A stretch of 9,881 nucleotides of DNA, taken from NCBI GenBank assembly GCA_018500005.2, contig JAHBAP020000152.1:1-9881 (forward strand), in the 5' to 3' direction. Positions 7,477-9,881 of the stretch are shown one piece after another (within the stretch, counting starts at the first letter, position 1; each line of letters starts with the position of its first letter). Origin of the DNA: Mycobacterium sp. Lineage in GTDB: Bacteria > Actinomycetota > Actinomycetes > Mycobacteriales > Mycobacteriaceae. The translations under genes and the position numbers were made by a program. The notes beneath the pieces were generated by a model. It saw nothing but the letters and a program-made list of their open reading frames with translations. It ran no database searches and was not told where the DNA came from.

Positions 7477-8944
7477 TCAGCGTGATCGGCATTCCGTCGA
7501 TCGGAACCGGCATGCCCGCGTAGTCATAACGCGGCTTGTGACCCGGATGCGGCAACTCGAGTTGGTAGTTGCGCAGCACCCGGTGCATGACTGACTTGAT
7601 CTCCAACTGGCCGAACACCAGTCCGATGCACTTGTGCGCGCCGCCGCCGAACGGGGCGAAGGCGTAGCGATGCCGCTTGTGCTCCGAGCGCGGCTCGGCG
7701 AAACGATCGGGTTCGAACCTTTCCGGGTTATCCCACAGTTCGGGGAGCATATGGTTCATCCCCGGCCACAGATTGATGTTGGTCCCGGCCGGCACGAAGT
7801 ATCCCTGGATGGATGTGTCGCGGACGGCGCGCCGTACGTTGAACGGCAGCGGGGTCATCATCCGCAGGCACTCGTTGATGACCAGATCCCAAGTCTCCAG
7901 CTTGTCCAGGGTGTCGATGTCCAGCGGGCCGTCGCCGATCCGGTCGCCCTCTTCGCGCAGTCGTTCCTGCCACTCCGGGTTGGCGGCCAGGTGGTAGGCC
8001 ATCGTCGTCATCGTCGACGACGAGGTGTCGTGGGCGGCCATCATCAGGAAGATCATGTGGTTGACGATGTCGGCGTCGGTGAAGGTGTTGCCGTCCTCGT
8101 CGGCGACGTGGGTGAGCACTGTGAGCATGTCGGTGCCCTCTGAGCCACGCTTCTCGGCGACCCGCGCGGTGAAGTAGTCCTCCAGGACCTTGCGGGCTTC
8201 CAGTCCCCGCCACCACTTGAACGGGGGAACCGGGGTGCGGATAATCGCGCCGCCGGCCCGGGTGGTGGTCTCGTAGGCCGCCTTGATCTTGGTGACCAGG
8301 TCGTGGTCGCTGCCCGGTTCGTGGCCCATGAACACCACGGCGCCGATGTCGAGGGTCAGTTCCTTGATCGCCGGCATGAACAGGAAGCGGTTGTCGTTGA
8401 TCGGCCAGTCCTGCGCCACGACCTTGGTGGCGACGCTGTCCATGTGCTCGATGTAGCCGGAAAGCCGGGTGCGGGTGAACGCCTCCTGCATGATCCGGCG
8501 GTGGAACATGTGCTCGTCGCCGTCCATCAGCAGCAGGCCGCGGTTGAAGAACGGGCCGATGACGTCGTTCCAGGCCACCGTCGTGAAGTCCTTGTTCCGG
8601 TTGGCGAAGACTTCCTGGGTGGCGTCCGGGCCGAGTGCGGCGATCGCGTCGAGTGCGGGAGTCTTGGTGTAGTACACCGGGCCGTACTTGCGGTAACTCT
8701 CCAGCACGAATTCCGGGCCGCCGCGGAAGATCTCGATCAGATGGCCCAGGAACGGCAGGCCGGAGTTGCCCATGACGGGTTTCAGGCCGCTGCCGGCCGG
8801 TGGCTCGGAGAATTGCCATTCCGGCCAGTCCTGTTTGCGGAGGTGCTCCTCGAGCATGCCCATCCCGGGGATGTTCTGCAGTGTGGGAGTGAGCTTTCGG
8901 CGGGCCTGGTCCAGCAGATACTGCTGGGTGGTGATGGTCGGCAT
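7463..8944 (-). CDS. cyp136: Cytochrome P450, CYP136 family
   Basis: A soluble bacterial P450 of 493 residues, with no membrane anchor. The heme-binding loop FGGGAHKCIG carries the thiolate ligand Cys439. The K-helix ExxR is Glu358/Arg361 (ECLR), and the I-helix oxygen-activation motif is AAHDTS (303-308), with Ala in place of the more common Gly before His. From memory it follows M. tuberculosis CYP136 (Rv3059) closely, including the N-terminal YLLDQA, GSGLKPV and the C-terminal DGMPI.LRP, and has the same length. The substrate is unknown; lipid or sterol-like molecules are plausible. The ATG at 8944 has AGGAGA about 6 nt upstream. A longer in-frame start runs into tetR and is rejected. Redox partners are not in the window. 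Confidence 0.93.
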   Translation of the reverse strand: MPTITTQQYLLDQARRKLTPTLQNIPGMGMLEEHLRKQDWPEWQFSEPPAGSGLKPVMGNSGLPFLGHLIEIFRGGPEFVLESYRKYGPVYYTKTPALDAIAALGPDATQEVFANRNKDFTTVAWNDVIGPFFNRGLLLMDGDEHMFHRRIMQEAFTRTRLSGYIEHMDSVATKVVAQDWPINDNRFLFMPAIKELTLDIGAVVFMGHEPGSDHDLVTKIKAAYETTTRAGGAIIRTPVPPFKWWRGLEARKVLEDYFTARVAEKRGSEGTDMLTVLTHVADEDGNTFTDADIVNHMIFLMMAAHDTSSSTMTTMAYHLAANPEWQERLREEGDRIGDGPLDIDTLDKLETWDLVINECLRMMTPLPFNVRRAVRDTSIQGYFVPAGTNINLWPGMNHMLPELWDNPERFEPDRFAEPRSEHKRHRYAFAPFGGGAHKCIGLVFGQLEIKSVMHRVLRNYQLELPHPGHKPRYDYAGMPVPIDGMPITLRPIR

Positions 8945-8996
8945 CGACGTCTCCTGCAAGGACTTGTAACCGGCGGTATCGCCATCTTCGCGGCCT

Positions 8997-9016
8997 AAGT
9001 TGACGGCTGTCAAGTT
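8997..9016. promoter_or_regulatory. Palindrome in the P450/tetR divergent promoter, candidate TetR operator
   Basis: AAGTTGACGGCTGTCAAGTT is a 20-bp imperfect palindrome (7 of 8 arm pairs, 4-bp centre) in the 106-bp gap between the divergent P450 and tetR starts. Its arms also contain TTGAC on both strands; on the minus strand TTGACA could be the -35 box for the P450, with GAAGAT 18 bp downstream as a weak -10. Size, symmetry and place suit a TetR-family operator controlling both genes. Confidence 0.5.
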
Positions 9017-9050
9017 TCCTTCCCGGCCCGGCGTGGTGCAAGGTGAACGG

Positions 9051-9689
9051 GTGAGCGCACCGCAGCAGTCCGACGAGGTTCCGCGCCGGCGGGGTGACCG
9101 CCAGCGGCATGCCATCGTGCAGGCCGTCCGAGAGTTGCTCACCGAAAAGCCGTTTGCCGAACTGTCGGTCAGCACCATCAGCGACCGGGCCGGCGTGGCA
9201 CGGTCGGGCTTCTATTTCTACTTCGACTCCAAGTACGCGGTGCTGGCCCACATCCTCGGTGAGGTCGCCGACGAACTGGAGGACCTGACTGGAGACTTTG
9301 CGCCCCGTGGCGACGACGAGACGCCGGCGGCCTTCGCCAAGCGGATGGTCGCCAGTGCGGCCGCGGTCTACGCCCACAACGACCCGGTGATGTCGGCGTG
9401 CAATATCGCCCGCGGCACCGACGCTGAGATCCGCGAAATCCTGGACCGCTACAACGATCTGGTCATCGACCAGATCGTGCCCATCGTGGAGGCCGAGATC
9501 AGCAACGGCACCGCCGACCCGGTCACCGACGACGTCCGCGGTCTGGTGCGGGTGCTGGTCGGCGCGACGGCGATGACGTTGTCGGGGGAGTCGATGTTCA
9601 CCGGACCCGGCCGCGAGCTTTCCCGGGCCGTCGCCGTGCTGGAAAAGCTTTGGCTGCACTCACTCTGGGGCCGGAAGGTCGAATCATGA
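9051..9689 (+). CDS. TetR-family transcriptional regulator
   Basis: A 212-residue repressor-type protein. The N-terminal helix-turn-helix is at about 39-58 (SVSTISDRAGVARSGFYFYF), followed by KYAVLAHILGEV. The remaining all-helical region is the ligand-binding and dimer domain, whose sequence does not reveal the ligand. The GTG at 9051 is preferred because AAGGTGA lies 4-5 nt upstream. The TTG at 9000 would place the start inside the palindrome and lacks a ribosome site. It diverges from the CYP136-like gene and overlaps the SDR start by ATGA, an arrangement I remember from Rv3059/Rv3058c/Rv3057c. It probably controls the P450 and itself plus the SDR, responding to a P450 substrate or product (inference). 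Confidence 0.92.
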   Translation: MSAPQQSDEVPRRRGDRQRHAIVQAVRELLTEKPFAELSVSTISDRAGVARSGFYFYFDSKYAVLAHILGEVADELEDLTGDFAPRGDDETPAAFAKRMVASAAAVYAHNDPVMSACNIARGTDAEIREILDRYNDLVIDQIVPIVEAEISNGTADPVTDDVRGLVRVLVGATAMTLSGESMFTGPGRELSRAVAVLEKLWLHSLWGRKVES

Positions 9690-9881
9690 GCTTCGGTTAC
9701 GCCGGCAAACGGGTACTGGTCACCGGCGCCGCCAGTGGTATCGGGCGGTCGGTCGCGCTCAAACTCGCCCGGGAGGGTGCGGCGCTCTACCTGACCGACG
9801 TGAACGCCGAGGGGGTGGCCGACACCGTTGCGGCGGCCCGCCCCGCCCGGGCGCCGGCTCCCGCGCATCGGGCGCTGGACC
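9686..9881 (+). CDS. Short-chain dehydrogenase/reductase, N-terminal part (cut by window end)
   Basis: 65 residues of the amino end are visible and the frame stays open to the last base. The start MSFGYAGKRVLVTGAASGIGRSV shows the Rossmann nucleotide-binding motif TGAASGIG (14-21), typical of classical SDRs. TDVN (about 39-42), with an Asp at the end of the second strand, suggests NAD(H) rather than NADP(H). The catalytic Tyr-Lys region is outside the window. The ATG overlaps the tetR stop (ATGA), so it is translated with tetR and likely works with the P450, for example oxidising a hydroxylated product. It resembles Rv3057c in position. The substrate is unknown. Confidence 0.9.
   Translation, partial: MSFGYAGKRVLVTGAASGIGRSVALKLAREGAALYLTDVNAEGVADTVAAARPARAPAPAHRALD

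Noticed and set aside
9000..9050. Upstream TTG start for tetR
   Set aside because: No ribosome site, lies in the candidate operator, and the GTG at 9051 gives a standard TetR N-terminus.
8945..9178. N-terminal extension of the P450 to a 571-residue protein
   Set aside because: The extension crosses the promoter and the start of tetR. The ATG at 8944 has a good ribosome site and gives the normal CYP136 length and N-terminus.

Overview
The window is about two-thirds G+C, tightly packed, and uses GTG as well as ATG starts with short overlaps. This points to a high-GC actinomycete. A cytochrome P450 that closely resembles CYP136, divergent from a TetR gene and an SDR gene, matches my memory of the M. 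tuberculosis Rv3059/Rv3058c/Rv3057c arrangement. Together with hydrogenase maturation genes, this suggests an environmental Mycobacterium (Mycolicibacterium-like) or a close relative. The species cannot be fixed from the sequence alone.

Region 1 (1-4833, + strand) is a translationally coupled hyp operon: the 3' part of hypF, then hypC, hypD and hypE. These proteins make and insert the Fe(CN)2CO group of [NiFe]-hydrogenase. An APH-like phosphotransferase gene follows 10 bp after hypE and is probably cotranscribed. HypA, HypB and the hydrogenase subunits are not in the window.

Region 2 (4834-5030) is a non-coding convergent gap. It holds a long imperfect inverted repeat of about 22 bp arms around a 44-nt loop.

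Region 3 (5031-7429) looks like a reactive-sulfur (persulfide/sulfite) response module. On the minus strand lie a thioredoxin and, just downstream, a 41-residue Cys-rich protein. Diverging on the plus strand are a rhodanese fused to a membrane domain (YgaP-like), a TauE/SafE anion exporter and a CsoR-family repressor. The repressor keeps two Cys but lacks the copper-binding His, so it reads as a CstR-type persulfide sensor. The trx/rhodanese divergent promoter carries two 14-bp sites of pattern TACC-N6-GGTA. A third lies just upstream of the repressor gene. The simplest model is that CstR represses both arms, and persulfide stress releases rhodanese, exporter, thioredoxin and the small protein together.

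Region 4 (7463-9881) holds the CYP136-like P450 (minus strand), a divergent TetR regulator with a palindrome in the shared promoter, and the start of a short-chain dehydrogenase coupled to tetR by an ATGA overlap. The window ends inside the SDR gene.
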